Shown: positions 23,036 through 35,530, counted from the stretch's first letter. The stretch is 64,000 bases of DNA from Parelaphostrongylus tenuis (GCA_019055375.1 JAHQIW010000270.1:124001-188000), one strand, 5' to 3'. Made by a program: numbers and translations. Notes: generated by a model from the letters alone, not told the origin.

Positions 23036-24060
23036 TCATTTGCGCGGCCGGTCTTTACAATTTCCTTTTTTTTAAAGATCTCAGTACTCCTAGCTTCGGA
23101 TTCGTTTTTTTGTCGTTCTTAAGAGCGTCACTTTATTATCAAATTCAGTACATAGACAGCTGAATTAAAGCGATAGTTTGCTTTAGTTTGTGTCAGTGCC
23201 TCAGTGTAGTTGTTCTTTCTACAAGTAATTCTGGCGTCACACATAACCATGTTTTCTTCATATCAGTGAGTTCCTGGAGCAACCTTGTTCTTCGCCCGTT
23301 TCTGAAAATTTTAGCAAAATCCTGAAAATTTTTTCTGGCTTACTATGTGACGGCGCTACCGACGTGCATTTCATGAATCAGTAATACAGATAGAATGGTG
23401 GGAACCGAAACTGAGCGTGGCTTCTAAGGAATGGCGCATTACATATTACTTTTTCTGAGTGATGGTCTCCAAGCACCTTTTTGTGAAGTGGTATTCAACA
23501 TGCATTTCGCCTCATTGATTGATTTCCAGGTGTTTCCGAAAATTCTAATCTGTCACATAAGTCACCTTGAGGATTTTTTCCCTGTAATCATTGCGTAATG
23601 GATTTCTTCAACTCTCAGGAAAGCCAAAAAGATTAGAAGACCTTTGGCAATTTAAGGGGATGCAGATGTCCTTTCCCTCTGATATTGCTGCCTTTCAAGT
23701 GCTAAGTATCAATTTATTATTGTCACATGATTTTCTAATACAGAAATCCGAAGTCATTTACATACGATGGTACAATTTGCCAATTTTTTAGGGACTAGAA
23801 GTAATCAGTCAAGAAACGTAGGCACACTTTCGAAGACAGGTGTTTTTCGTGATTTTGGTGATAATCTTCGCTACCGTGTTGCGATGTGGAGTAATGTCAG
23901 CGGAAGATAATGATCGGAAAGAAAGGGAAAGTGTTTTGGTACTACAGGCAGTCGTAACACAGTTTTAAATGTAAGGTCACATTTGCTAATAATCTAATTA
24001 CCACTCCACGTGATCTCTCCACACTTGGTAGCCGCTTAACAATTCAGTAAACAACTTACA
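23036..24060. other. Intergenic stretch with one exon relic
   Basis: No gene is supported apart from the exon-1-like relic at 23828-23915. The rest is AT-rich with short frames. Confidence 0.4.
23828..23915 (+). pseudogene. Relic of exon 1 of the secreted-protein family (third copy)
   Basis: DNA here aligns with exon 1 at 3418-3508 ('tttcgaagac', 'tttcggtgctaatcatc'-like, 'cgatgtggagtaatg') and translates to VLRCGVMSAED beside GCGVMPPGHG of copy 1. The start codon position is mutated and no downstream exons are found. An isolated dead fragment. Confidence 0.45.
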
Positions 24061-24172
24061 ATATACCAATACTGTAGAGTGCTGCTCAAAAGCGTTTGCG
24101 TCAGCCGGGATTTGAAACATCTCACTCTTTCCGGGAGCGTATGCTAACCGTTTGCACCACCGGACTTATAAT
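24060..24172 (-). mobile_element. tRNA-derived SINE (family B), degraded
   Basis: The minus strand reads a tRNA-like head (GGTGGTGCAAACGGTTAGCA, then TTTCAAATCCCGGCTGACGC near a B-box), followed by a tail related to the element at 25515-25645. Too diverged to be a working tRNA. Confidence 0.6.
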
Positions 24173-24529
24173 GAGTTTTGAATTTTGATCAGAGTTAATA
24201 GATCTGACATCTAAACACTACTTGGATGCTGCCATAATCAAAGCTTTCATTAGAAGAGTTCTGATTACAAATGATAAAACCGGAATAGGCTCCAAATAGC
24301 TTGTCGCCCAGGCTGATATGATTTTTTATTCTGAAGTAGAAAATCGCAAAATCTGGTTGCAACATGCACTAGAATCTTCATCCGGCTTAAAATATATGTC
24401 TCCGTGGTGGATTACACTGTATGCGGCAGTATTTTTATGAAAGTTCGTGGCATTGCAACAAGTTAGAACTCAACTATGACATTTTTATTACTTCTAGTAA
24501 TGCAATTAGTGAGCTTGCACTTTGCATCT

Positions 24530-25475
24530 ATCTCAATCCATGTGACCAACACTCAGATGTTCCTGGGCCGTCTACGCAACGCGAATCCAAATAACACGTT
24601 CGTAATGGAGTCATTTGACGTCACTTCTCTCTGTACCAACGTGTCAAATGACTCTACATTACAAGCCACACCCGAGCTTCCTACAAATAATCAAGGAGCT
24701 GTCAACGTGTTTGGCTTATCGATCCGGTAATTCATGGTATTCTTGGAGGACTAATTGATCTGCTCAATCTTCAAATGGTCCGGGAAGTTTTTTGCACAGA
24801 TTAGAGGGCTGGCAATGGGGCAGCGACTGGCGCCTAACATTGCTATTTGCCTTCATCTCCAAAGTAGAAGCTCCAGTTGTTGATCTCTGGCCATTACTCT
24901 ACTGTAGGTATATAGATAACCGATTGGTCATCTGTTCGACTTGAGGAGAACTAGACAGATGTTTCAGATTGCTAGGTGAAACACTTAGAGTATATAAAAT
25001 TTACCCGTGAGACACAAAAGATAACTGGCTTTCTTTTCTGAAGTTAAGCGATAAAAGCTATATTACAAAGTGGTACCGAAAGCCAACTAATTAAATTATC
25101 CTGGCTCACTCTCTTTCCTCTCATCCCTCGCACATAAAAAAAGCGTTAGTAAAAAGCGTTTAGAACAGCCTCTGGTTTGTGCACCGGAGAGGAGCAGAGA
25201 CTAAAATCCGTGAAACTGACTAGGGAAATAACCATATTTAATGGCTGCAAGTTTGGAACCCCGGCTTAAGTTTAGAGAAAACAACACGTATTTGCACGAA
25301 AGTTCTATAGAAAGTAAGATCCCGTTCATCCTCGCTTTCTTTTGAAATGAGATAAGTACGGCTATAAAACGTTGTTAGAAAAGAGCAGGCTTAGAGCATC
25401 TCGTATCAGTAACAGAAATACCACCAAATACTCTTGGGCGTCAATTAGTTCGTGATCAATCGAAACTTATCTATT
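24530..25475 (+). mobile_element. Penelope-like element relic 1 (RT part)
   Basis: Segments in different frames match the better copy at 45440-47640: VTNTQMFLGRL and SFDVTSLCTNVSNDS (24540-24660), GLAMGQRLAP (24810), and YCRYIDNRLVIC (24900). The catalytic YIDD motif has become YIDN. No GIY-YIG domain follows; the homology stops near 25475 at a palindromic SINE and resumes for a few dozen bases at 25640-25680. Dead, and older than copy 2. Confidence 0.8.
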
Positions 25476-25514
25476 TGACCGCCTCTTGCGGTGATATGGT
25501 CCTATATTGTACCC

Positions 25515-25645
25515 AATAATGTGGAGCACTGTGCAAAAACATTTGCGTCAGCCGGGATTCGAACCCAGATCTCACTCTTTCTGGGAGCGTGTGCTGAACC
25601 GTTGCACCAGCAAAGCTCTGTTTTTGCACAGCACTCCACATTATT
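25515..25645 (-). repeat. Palindromic tRNA-derived element in the Penelope relic
   Basis: Arms 25515-25541 and 25619-25645 are 27-base reverse complements with two mismatches. The 77-base middle is, on the minus strand, a tRNA-like sequence with B-box GGTTCGAATCCC and a head TTTGCTGGTGCAACGGTTC. The arms correspond to the SINE tail (TTTGCACAGCACTCCACATT), so tail sequence is present on both sides of one head. Similar architecture is seen at 48032-48218. Confidence 0.7.
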
Positions 25646-26035
25646 AGTTCGTGCTCGTTTCTATGACCGCCTCTATGACAGAGGAGATTTCCGATACCGT
25701 ATTTGTAATCAATATTTGAGAGAATTTTGTTCATTTGAAGTTTTCGCTGTTCAAAGTACAAGCTCAGACGAGGAAAATTATGAACAATTTATGTACTCCA
25801 TATTTCTATAAGTTCAGAATGGGAACTTTTTTTTAGCAAATATGGATATAATGAATGACTTTTATAGTATTTGATTAGCTTCATTGTGGCATATATTTTC
25901 ATCCGAATTAAGGAATTCAAAGTACTTTTTGGTAACGCTGACTTGTAAGTGGTTCGTATCGTCCATGCAGATAAGGGAATTAACGCTAAATAAAAAACCA
26001 TGTATTTCTATAAGACCCAGGTGGACACTCAATGA

Positions 26036-26471
26036 TTATTCTTTGAATTCCAAAGCTGGCCACGATGTGGTATGAGTGAAACTCCCAGTAAGAAAAAGCA
26101 CCATCAATCCTTTTACGACGACGGCCGTTTTGGCTAAAGGGTGACAAAGACAGCTACGAAGAGCGACTTGTGGCGCTCGCTTCAAAAATGTCGTCATATC
26201 GTCGGTAAAAGTTAGGTCTCTTTCTAACCTAGATTGACCAAATAAGCACCAGACTTTCAATCAGAGGAGAGTGGGAGAGGGATCGCATCAATCTTCGTAA
26301 GCCCTTCGTAAACGAGGATGCGCGTGTACTATCTTCGCTACACGCCGTAGCAAAAGGGTAAGTACCGTTCTTATCTGAAATAATACCTTCATAACGTTTT
26401 TGGCACGAATGTAGAGTGCGGCTTACCATCGTATCCATAATCTGCACGATAATCATTCTAAAACCTCTCAT
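26036..26471 (-). pseudogene. Unidentified duplicated reading frame
   Basis: Minus frames 26471-26229 and 26260-26036 together match 51965-51532. Shared segments are MIIVQIMDTMV, KGLRRLMRSLS, FTDD and the end RPALEFKE (WPALEFKE here). Neither copy is open throughout; each needs shifts. I recognise no family. The similarity may simply reflect duplication of non-coding DNA, though the shared protein-level end is suggestive. Confidence 0.3.
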
Positions 26472-26593
26472 ATGTGGTATTCTTGCTGAGTGGCCGATTT
26501 TACTACCTTCTTTTTAGTGGAAGTAGGCCTGGTGAAAAAAACCGTCTAAAAAGCTGTTTCGTGTAAACTGGTATTTGTAAGAAGTGAATTTCG

Positions 26594-26870
26594 AAGGGCG
26601 CGTTTGACGCAGTGCTTGGAGGTGCCTTGCTACACCATACATAGTCAGTAGTTCAATCCCACGCCCAAAGCTCCTAAGCCTTGCATCTAACCGGGTCTGG
26701 GAAACGCTACCAGACTTGTTTGGGAGGTTACAGAACTAAATTGATACATTGGTCGACCATTGTGAGCCACTGTGAAGATCAAATATGCATTCAGTAACCT
26801 CAAACGATGTATGATGAGGAATGCATGACGAACCCTCACGGATTGATCAGAGCCGAAAACTTTTGAAACT
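26594..26870 (+). mobile_element. SINE-A copy, older
   Basis: Head with TTTGACGCAGTG A-box and GTTCAATCCCACGCC B-box, then the body (CCAGACTTGTTTGGGAGGTT) and the 3' part ending near GATTGATCAGAGCCGAAAAC. Diverged from the 15-kb copy and shared with the duplicate at 52086-52360. Confidence 0.8.
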
Positions 26871-27019
26871 TTCGACTCTCCTGAAGTCATATCTCACCTA
26901 ACGTCTGAAAAGAGGATGTTATCTATTCAGCAGTAATTGCACTGGAAAACAAAAATTTTGTGGGGGAAGAGGAACCAATGTAAATGGGATGCACTGAGGT
27001 CAATGCGCGTCCCTCCATG

Positions 27020-27255
27020 CGGAATGGACATTCATTCGTCTCCATCAAGTACCCATTGAGGTGACTGAGTGCAATTCTGACCTTTACAATGTCTCGCCGT
27101 GGCCTATCATTGTACGCAGTCCGTGGTGCTATCCTTTCAAGCAACTCTGCCACCAATTCGTCAACCCTGGTGGAGTGGAAGACTTGCTAAGTCTTGGGCT
27201 AGCGATCGTACTGTCGACACGTGTGTGCAAGGCAGATCTATCCACTACGCAACAC
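27020..27255 (-). mobile_element. SINE-A copy, diverged
   Basis: Reads as SINE-A on the minus strand, with the body around 'gaggtgactgagtgcaattc', the 'ggtggagtgg' region and a degraded head near 27255. Its 3' end is shortened compared with the duplicate at 56797-57064, which suggests the join to the left block cut it. Confidence 0.65.
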
Positions 27256-29259
27256 GCGCATTTGTGTGGATTACATATGATGCATGAAATGCTAAATTAT
27301 ATGTACACGAATTTTAATCATTCTTGTAGTAGAAATCTACTTCGAAAACTTCCTGATTGCAGTCAAATGCTTTCTTCCACAAACGTGTCTGTCAAGAGCA
27401 GTTAATTTTCAGTGAAAACAGTTCTCTGAAATGAACTATCTCTTGGCTTTTTTCTTTAATATACTATTTAAACATGATTTCCAGAGCAAACTCGTCAACA
27501 TTCATTTATGCACATATTCGCCACATGCCATTCATCCAGCTATGCTTTAAAACTCTTGTCTAACACGACCTCACACTGAGGTTTCGTTTCTTTTGTCACC
27601 CCTTTCGGAGCCTCTCAGTGCTGAGTTGTTCAAAGGGTTGGCTTGTAGGTTGCTCGTCAATATCGGGAATATATCGAAGGAGATGTGTCTGACACGCATC
27701 TCCTCATGTCGCAGTTGTCTCGAAAAGCAGCACTCCCTTCTTCCTCTGGTCCACCGTACCTTGTTTTTACACGCCTTGGATCAGACTGTCTAATTATGAT
27801 TTCCACAGATGCGACTGCTTAGGTATGCCTTAACAATCCCATTTATTACTACATATTATCGACATTCGTAAGGGTGTTTCGTATAGAGATATTCCCTAAT
27901 TATTATTTGACTCAAAATTTTCTTTCGATCGTCTTTAAATTTTAAACAAGCCTCAGTCAAAACGAGATATTTTTAGATTAATATGAAGAAACGTCGATCA
28001 AAAATTGTGCTTTGGAGCAATGACGGCGGTTCTGATGGCAACGGTTGCTCTAAATTCACATCAGTTGCAATCATTGAGCACGTTTTCGCACCTTTTGCTT
28101 TTCGCACGCGTCCACAACATATTTTCGGTTTCGAATTACCAAAGAGGTAATAATTGTACTCTTCAAATTTATCTCTAATTACAACCTTCTACAGCGGGCT
28201 TTGATACTCCTTCTTTCAGCCTGGAAGATTGCTTGTTTGTTGTTCGTCGAGCATTCGATATGGAGTGCGATTTCTTGCATTATTCCCGTCCACCCGCTGA
28301 AGTCTACTGAATGCTGACTGTTCCCATGGAAATCTTAGGTGTCAGTTTGGATATTATGAAGCCACTCTTATTTGCTTGTTGTTCGGTTTGTTGTTTTTCC
28401 TTAGCGCACACTCAAAACATTCTAGGGTTCTTTTTCTGCTCTTTGTCATTAGAGTCTTTTTAGCCGATCCGGGTTGTCGAGAGTGTCATTCTCCGCACTT
28501 ATAGTGTATGTGTGTATGTATTACGAAGACACGGAGCATTTTTTCCGCTGAAATCATGTGAATTAATTGCGTGTCCTCTATGCATCGATCAGAGGCTTCA
28601 CTGATGTGTTTGTTTTTACTTATGGAGTTTTTCTCATACTTGTTACAGCTTCGCGTTTGATTGTGCATAGCCCTATTTAAGCACATATTTGTCGATGACA
28701 CTGTCTTTTCTAATGGATCTTTCATAGTGGTTATGTATCACGCGATTATTTTTGTAGTGTGTAACAAATTTAGTTTCTCATCTGAAAAGATCTTCACGCT
28801 TGCCTTTGTTACTACTCATTTAATGTCTCTCATCGTTTAGCATTCCAATAATGTAATACGGAACTGCCGGCAGTCAATCATCTGCGTACCACCTCCGCTT
28901 CCTTTTTTTCTTCTCTGTACCATGTCATGCAGATTTTGATTCATTCTTACGAATCATGTATATCTGTTTTGTTCTCTCTTAAAATATGTCCATCTGTTTG
29001 TCATTTTTGATTCTGATATTGCCGAAAAATGCTTGCTGTAGGAGGGAGCAGAGTCAGACATATTCCATATTCAGCCCATAACGAGGTAAAAAATATTACC
29101 ATGGGTCGTGACCTTATGGATACGATTACACGATGTCGCCACGAATTTTCTCTGTAGCTAACTTCTGGGTGCAGTTCTCTTCGTCGACGATGCCATATAA
29201 CTTCAATAGGGGGTATAATGGAAACGGTGACCGATTGACCTTTTGAAAGCTCACATTTC

Positions 29260-29385
29260 CAGTGGCTTATACTGGTGGAAAGGCCAGATATGCATTCAGT
29301 TGCCTTAAACGAAGTTAAAATTTAAAGACTGCATGGTGCATCCCTTAGGGATTGATCAACCCGAGAGCTTTATCTTCTATTCTTC
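29260..29385 (+). mobile_element. SINE-A 3' fragment
   Basis: Contains 'aaaggccagatatgcattca', the 'gcatcccttagggattgatc' block and the GAGAGCTTTATC tail. The head is absent. The same fragment is at 62401-62528 in the duplicate. Confidence 0.7.
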
Positions 29386-30493
29386 ATAATGGTGAACAGA
29401 GGAGCTTTCTCGCACTCCTTGTACACGTCTTATATTTCATTCAACGATAAACTGCTGCTCGTCCACGAAAAGGTGGTATACTGTTTATTTCTCGCCTTCA
29501 TTTCCTCTTTAAAACCATTACTGTTGAGATTTTGCGTAGCCTAGAGAGCATGGTCAGCGAAGAGAAATGCTTCTGTCTTCGTGACTATCACTTTGACGAG
29601 CACTTTCGCTATATTCTGACTGTCAGTCGCCATGCTAACTTTCGGCTACTGCCTGGAATGAAGAGATATTGAACTCAATAGGTAGACATTGAAATATTCC
29701 TCTTGGAACATAAACAACTTTATTGAATGTTGTCAACATTTTATTGCAAGCACTTTTCATTTTATCGGGGAGGTATGGACGAAAAAAGTTGAAATGTGTG
29801 TAATGAAATACAGAGCTTACACAGGGCAAGCAAAGTGCTTAAAGTCACAAAATCTAGAGAAGGCTCGAATTAAGTGATCAAAATTGTGCACAGCTTCGAA
29901 TACGGAGCATTGTGAGCCGTGTGACTTCCATAGGAGTTATAGCGATAGTCAAAAAATTACGCCTTGTGTTATGGGCAGACAGGAGGGGATAGCTTCCGTG
30001 CTGAGCCATGCCGATTAGAGTCGTCTTTTCTGGGATGTGAGCTTTCGTAGTCAAGATGATTCAAATCGGTCGAGTGAAGAGATGAACGCTTGAACAAAGT
30101 GACAAGGCGATAGGCTCTTTATGCCAAAAGTCATACTAACAGTGATTTTTTTGTTTGATCAACGGAGTTTCGATAGCGTAGAATTTATTTTATGTAGCTT
30201 GAAACCTCAGCCATTAGTAGATCCTGAGTCGAGCAAATAATTTTTATGCGCCATAATGTCTTTCAGTTTTAGACAATCACGATCGATGTTGCTTAGTATG
30301 CAGATTTCTTATCCATCATTGCACCTGTTTTCCCTTTGTTCACCTCTTTTCCCACCGTCCACCACATTGGTAGATCCACGTTGTGCCGAAAGCTCAACCC
30401 GTTTGAAACGAAATCCAAATGGAGCCCCACTATGAAGCGATCTCAGTCAATATAAAAAGACTTTGATGTCAACATTCCATTGAGTTATTCATT

Positions 30494-30796
30494 ATGAGCG
30501 AAAGAACTACAACGTTTACTTTGGTTTCGATATCTTCTCACATCAGAAGGAGCTCAGAAATAGCCATTGCGATCAATAATGTGAAACCAATCAGCTGCAT
30601 GTCAAACTTTACTCGACCTCAGTATTTGATGCCAACCATTGACACAGACGCATTCGTCAGTAATAATAAAAGTATTATCTATGCTGTGCCTCTCTTGCTC
30701 TGTGCTGACCCGCATGATTTGTCTAGTACACAGCGTCCTCAATGGGTCAAAGAAATGCACAAAAAAAAAAGATTGGCCCTTTTTTCTCTAAAATAG
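30494..30796 (+). CDS. Hypothetical frame conserved in the duplicate, 100 residues
   Basis: It starts MSERTTTFTLVSISSHIRRS and ends KKRLALFSLK. The duplicate at 63654 has the same start (MSGRTTTFTLVSISS), the same middle (VPLLLCADPH) and end (RPQWVKE), and the only length difference within that span is six bases, which keeps the frame. Substitutions are many, so staying open is mildly informative. No domain, signal peptide or membrane segment is recognised. It could be an exon or chance; upstream context gives no splice evidence. Confidence 0.35.
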   Translation: MSERTTTFTLVSISSHIRRSSEIAIAINNVKPISCMSNFTRPQYLMPTIDTDAFVSNNKSIIYAVPLLLCADPHDLSSTQRPQWVKEMHKKKRLALFSLK

Positions 30797-30837
30797 AGTT
30801 CTGACAATGTTATGATGTGAGGACTACATATTCAAGA

Positions 30838-30890
30838 ATCAGTGATATGCAAAACTTCGAACTTCAAGCGGGAGTTGAACCTCTTGTAAC
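30838..30890 (-). mobile_element. SINE tail fragment (tRNA-type)
   Basis: The minus strand has a B-box-like GGTTCAACTCCCGC followed by AAGTTTTGCATATCACT, the 3' end motif of the SINE at 48165-48218. The partner copy begins at the window end (63988-64000). Confidence 0.55.
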
Positions 30891-33800
30891 CTATGTTCCT
30901 TGTGGAACCCTGATTACAAAGTTTTTCAGAGCGAGATGTTCAAGCTGTCATCTACTGCATAACATCCCTGTGGACTGATAAACGAGTTCTTTTACTGATT
31001 ATGTGGAAATTTCGGAATGCTAATGAGTGGTCATCGATGTAAGCAAAAAGCGTTGCACCTGTGAAAATGTAAAGTGATATAAGCTAATTCAACCAGCGGT
31101 TTACTGGAATGCTTTCTAAAAATGTTCAGTTCAGTGCTCCACGAGGAGTTTGCAAAAAAATGTGGAAACTACGTCTCCATACGAAATCACATAAATAGCG
31201 ATTGTTGTAAAGCAGCGTTTTGTTTCTATTATTTCACTTAAAATATCATAAATCATCTTTTGTTTGCTTAACTGGTAATAACTTGAGAGTCCACAATTCT
31301 GCTAACAAACTGCTTGGGACTTTTCCGTTTGATAGCACGGATCTTCAATCCTATCCCCTAAGCGGAACAAGAAATTTTCATAAAGAGCATTAGTAATTAT
31401 TTGGAAGCTTAAATCTCAAGTTAGCGATTATATGTGGCCGGTTTTTTTGAAAAGATCCTTTTATATCGCTGAACATTCGGAACAAAAATATGTTTCACAC
31501 AAGTATATTCCTCACATCACAGAACTCTTTTTCAGAATATTAGTAATCGATCGATAGCATGAAATTCACCGATTCCAACGCTGTGCCTCTCTAAAAAACT
31601 GTTTCTCTGCAACGCGGCAGGGAAAATAAGCTTGGTTCACATGCGCGAGCAAGGTTCTTTAGCCAATTTACTGGCAGTAGTATGAGGGACAAACAGCGGA
31701 TCGGAGCGAAAATTGATCTATGGCGGCTAAGTGAGGTGTGTTTGATTAAGAATTGTTTCCCCGCTTCGGAAGAAACTTCATGTCAAACAACTGGTTCATA
31801 TAATAAAAGATTTTATCTACACGTTCATGTGCTTTTCGTGCTTCCAGCGAAGCAATAGTTGAATTGCGTGGCCGACGTAAAACATGATTTCATTTTTAAT
31901 TTTTCAGCTTTAAAAAGACTTTTTTTTCTGAAAATTGGCCACTATTGCGCTAGCTTGAAATTTTAGCTTTCGAAAGATTGCTAGCACTTTTTGTGAAAAC
32001 TTCATGCCCAGCGTAGGGGATAGGCTTGAAAATTTGCGCTACCAAACGGAAAAAACCCTGTTCGACGATGCTGCAAGTTTAGATGCCATGGATTAGAGTT
32101 GAAAATTAGTCCAAGAATACTCATCTTTTCTTCGCAACTGCTACTTATTTCCTTCAAGAGGTACGCACCAAATGCGAAACCCATTGTTCTTCCATCTGTA
32201 ACAACGCACTAAGAAGTCCCTTTCATAAATCAAGCTTCTCATTAAAATTACTATGAAGTGAGCTATTGAATGGTTATTAAAAGTCTGAAAGAAAAGCTGT
32301 GTCCAGCGAAAATGCTTGGAAAAAAAAATTTATTTCTACTGCTACAGCGCATTATAAAGACCATTAAGAAAGTAAAATTCACTATTCAGATTTTCGAATA
32401 ACTGCTGAAATGTCTAGAGAGAGAGAGCAAAAATACGTCTTCTCGAATATGTGTGCTTATAATGAAAAATCACTGCGTAGTTTTACTTGCACGGAGACCT
32501 GAGTACTACTGGAATGAATTCTAATTCCTTTCCTGTATAATAATGAAGATTCCCAGATGGTTGTCTTAGCTCAGTTTGCCTAATAGGTACTTTGCTACGC
32601 GGCAAATAGAAAGCGGTGAGCGTCCACCACTCGGTATATTACTCGTTTTGAGCGTTGAAAACAAGGAGTAATTTATGTGAATCCCACTGCTTTAAGTTCC
32701 AATTCAATTGTGCACTTGATAGAGAATTGAGTGCAGGCGATGTTATGATTACAACTGAATTGAATCGCTATGAAACTAATATGATTCCGAAACATTTTTG
32801 TGAATCATTCAGCAGCCCACACAATACCACGCTGTTTTTTCAAATGTTTAGCTTTCCTCTGTTGTCCGATATCTATTTTTGGAGGTAAGTACGATATGAA
32901 GTTTGGTTTCAAACCTGCTTGAATTCGAGTAAAGTTGGAACCCCGATGTTTACATGGGATGGACTCACGCTGAACCGAAGTCATCTCTCAGCGTTCATCT
33001 CGTCGTGCAGCGTTATACAACACGTCCTTACACATGATCTTCGATGAAACAGTTCTAAAGAATGTAGAATGTGTGCTACTTTACTTTTGCGTCAAAACAG
33101 AATAAATTTCCTCCTTACCCGTATCTGAAAGATGGCAGCAAAGCGTTGTAAAGTGGATACATAAAATGTTTGCTGAAAAATAATTCAAAACGTGTTTGGC
33201 ACCTAAATCGCCAAAACAAGCTCGTATCAGGCTCTGCTCTAAATGAGGTATTGCAGAGGACCATGGTTTCCTTTTCGAACCTCCACAGCTTCAAACGCGA
33301 ATATTCTGTGGAAATAATTGTTGTTTTTTCTCACCACTTCATGTGCTGCATTATTCTTAGAATTTTCGTTATTTAAGGGTTCGTAATCAAAGCCTTATGC
33401 ACCTTGATATCTGTTTCTGCTAAGCTCCATCTAAAAAAACTATTGCTTACATCAATGAACAGTGAGAGTGCGAAAAACCGGTAGTGGTATTGTTCTTATT
33501 TCGATGTAATAAAGTGCTATAGTGCTGCATCGAGATTAACCATGTTAGGACTGAGTTATTCAAAAACTCCAAGCGATTGCATGATTGTCGGCTTAGAATT
33601 TAACTAAAGAAGTTCTGTATTAGTTAAATTTTCAAAGTGCAAAGCAAGGAATGTTAAGGCGAATTTTCGTGGCGCTTAGCAAATCATCGAAGAAGACGCG
33701 GAACTGATACAACCCGGAACTGCTTATTCAGCTCTATTCATCGCTCATAAAAGATCATAAGAGCATAGCTACGGCTGTGGCGGTGCTTTCAATTTGACAT

Positions 33801-34484
33801 CGGCAAAACATGCATGATATAATTTATTACGTTTTGAGTCCGAGATTTTTAGCCAGCGTACTGCAATGGTTCACGCATTATTTTGATCGTTATGTATCGT
33901 GGTAGGCAGTACCATTTTTCCTAAATCCGATATAAAAGTTGCATACTGTAATTAAACAATCAGTTCTATTGTTATACACTTGCAAATATGCTAGCATAAT
34001 ATTGAATACACTTCCACACTACTTTCGCTTGTGAAATCCAGCAATTTTTTTAGGATCGCTGTTTTTGACAAAAGATCTTCTAGGGCTCTTGCCAATGATA
34101 TTGCATCGAATAAGTCACCCCATAACTTGAAAAAAAAATCGATATTTGGTTTTCGTTCCCCAAAACCTACAGCAAAAATAACTTAACGTAGTGGGAAAGG
34201 TTGAAAGCGGAACGCCAAAGGAATGAAACTTCACATTACGAAATGTGTAAAAACAATTTTTGCTTTGTTTGCATATAATGAAAATTTGCAAGGCACTGAC
34301 GACGCTTCATTAACATCCACGTCTATTGAAAGCTTGAATGTTTCTCAGTACACCAAAAAACTTTAGCTCAGTGTCAACTCTGTTCATAAGAGCCTCCACC
34401 TTCCTTAAAAGTGAAAACATTTCAATCTATAGGTAACTCAAACAAAGTCAGGGGTCCTTTTGTTTGCCTCACCAAAAAGCTCAA
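30891..34484. other. Repeat-rich stretch, no supported gene
   Basis: Family D repeat copies lie at about 31500-31620, 31920-32010 and 32330-32420. 33180-33380 resembles 18190-18450. A block near 34300-34400 resembles 2430 and 19370. A frame at about 32650-32888 contains three cysteines but no recognisable pattern. I support no coding region. Confidence 0.4.
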
Positions 34485-35530
34485 TTTATTTGGATACTTG
34501 GAGGGTCTGTCTTCACAAATTATGCGGATTCCAGCACAATTTCCATTCGTGGCTTCTTCTCGCGATAGTCTTCCCATGGTGATGGTCTGAGTGCATAGGG
34601 GCTGACGCGACTTTCATACCGTAATCTGTATAATATCGGCAGCTGCGAGTAGAGCTGATTGATTCCTCTTATAAAAACATGTTCGCCCTACGCGTGGGTG
34701 GGCATCCTCGAGGTCGGATTTAGCCACGTGGAGCCCACTCTACAATTCGTGAGACAAATTCTGGAGATTTGAGGTGTGAAAAACGGCTAAATGTTGTGAG
34801 TGCAGACTAAATCTGAGAAAACCGCTCGAGCGCTCCATGAGTTGTTCGCAGTAGTCTTGACGTGAGTCGAAGTATCAGCCCACATCCCTGCCACATAACA
34901 GCGCATTGGGAGGACTGCTGAATCGAGAAAGCGAGCGCAGAGTTTGGGCCCCCCTATCTGATCGAGCGCTTCTTTGAGAGGCCTGAATGAGGCCCCTGCC
35001 GCTCTCCTTCTTCTGCTTTGTTCTTCCTTCAGTTCGCCTTTTCACTGAACGTCCAAGGTACACATACGGAGTGGTCTCCTTGATAACAACACCGTCCAAT
35101 CAAATTTCCTCACCTTCGCACCATAGATACTTTATGAGCTGGACCTTCGTCTTGTTTATGCGTGTTCCAATCTTTTTCCCGCTTCGTTGAGTTCCTTGAG
35201 CATCGTCTCTGTTTCCCTGGTACTTTTCAAGGAGATGACGGTGTCGTCCACAAAGCGATGATTTGATAGAAATTTGCTATCGATCCGTATATCTTCTTCA
35301 TATCAATCGAGCGACTTCATCATCTACTACAATGCGGTTAAAAGAAGCTTTGGCCATATTGTATCGTCTTGTCGAACTCCTCTTTCGATGGATAGTGAGC
35401 GGTCGATGGCAACACCGCATTTTCGTGTTGTAAATTCGACAGCAGTCTGCTAATATTTGTATGTAGGACGGGTCTACTCCTTGGTCGACGAACCTTTCGA
35501 ACTTCATAATCGACAAAACTCCACTTCATG
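34485..35530 (-). mobile_element. RTE-B relic, 3' part
   Basis: The left end aligns with the 3' end of the RTE-B copy at 8735 onward ('tttggatacttgga', then the 'gattgattcctc' region). The minus frames hold ETTPYVYLGRSV (35070 region) and EVRKVRRPRSRPVLHTNISR / DQGVDPSYIQIL (35450 region), matching RTE-B's RT thumb and palm. Broken by many indels and truncated upstream. Confidence 0.8.

Larger units (their letters stand above)
25680..27012. repeat. Segmental duplication, part 1 (partner 51178-52508)
   Basis: Both copies start with AGGAGATTTCCGATACCGTA and stay collinear, including a SINE-A at the same place, until 'gaggtcaatgcgcg'. Small indels are scattered. This is the left part of a block whose right part is 27012-30850. 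Because the SINE is shared at the same point, the duplication is younger than the SINE insertion. Confidence 0.85.
27012..30850. repeat. Segmental duplication, part 2 (partner 56810-64000)
   Basis: Collinear with 56810-64000 apart from a 3.35-kb RTE-A insertion and a ~48-bp deletion in the partner. The empty RTE-A target, a single GGGAATAT, is at 27665-27672. The match reaches the window end in the partner, so the true right boundary is not seen. Apart from the SINE fragments and one possible frame at 30494, this 3.8-kb block shows no recognisable gene. Confidence 0.9.
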
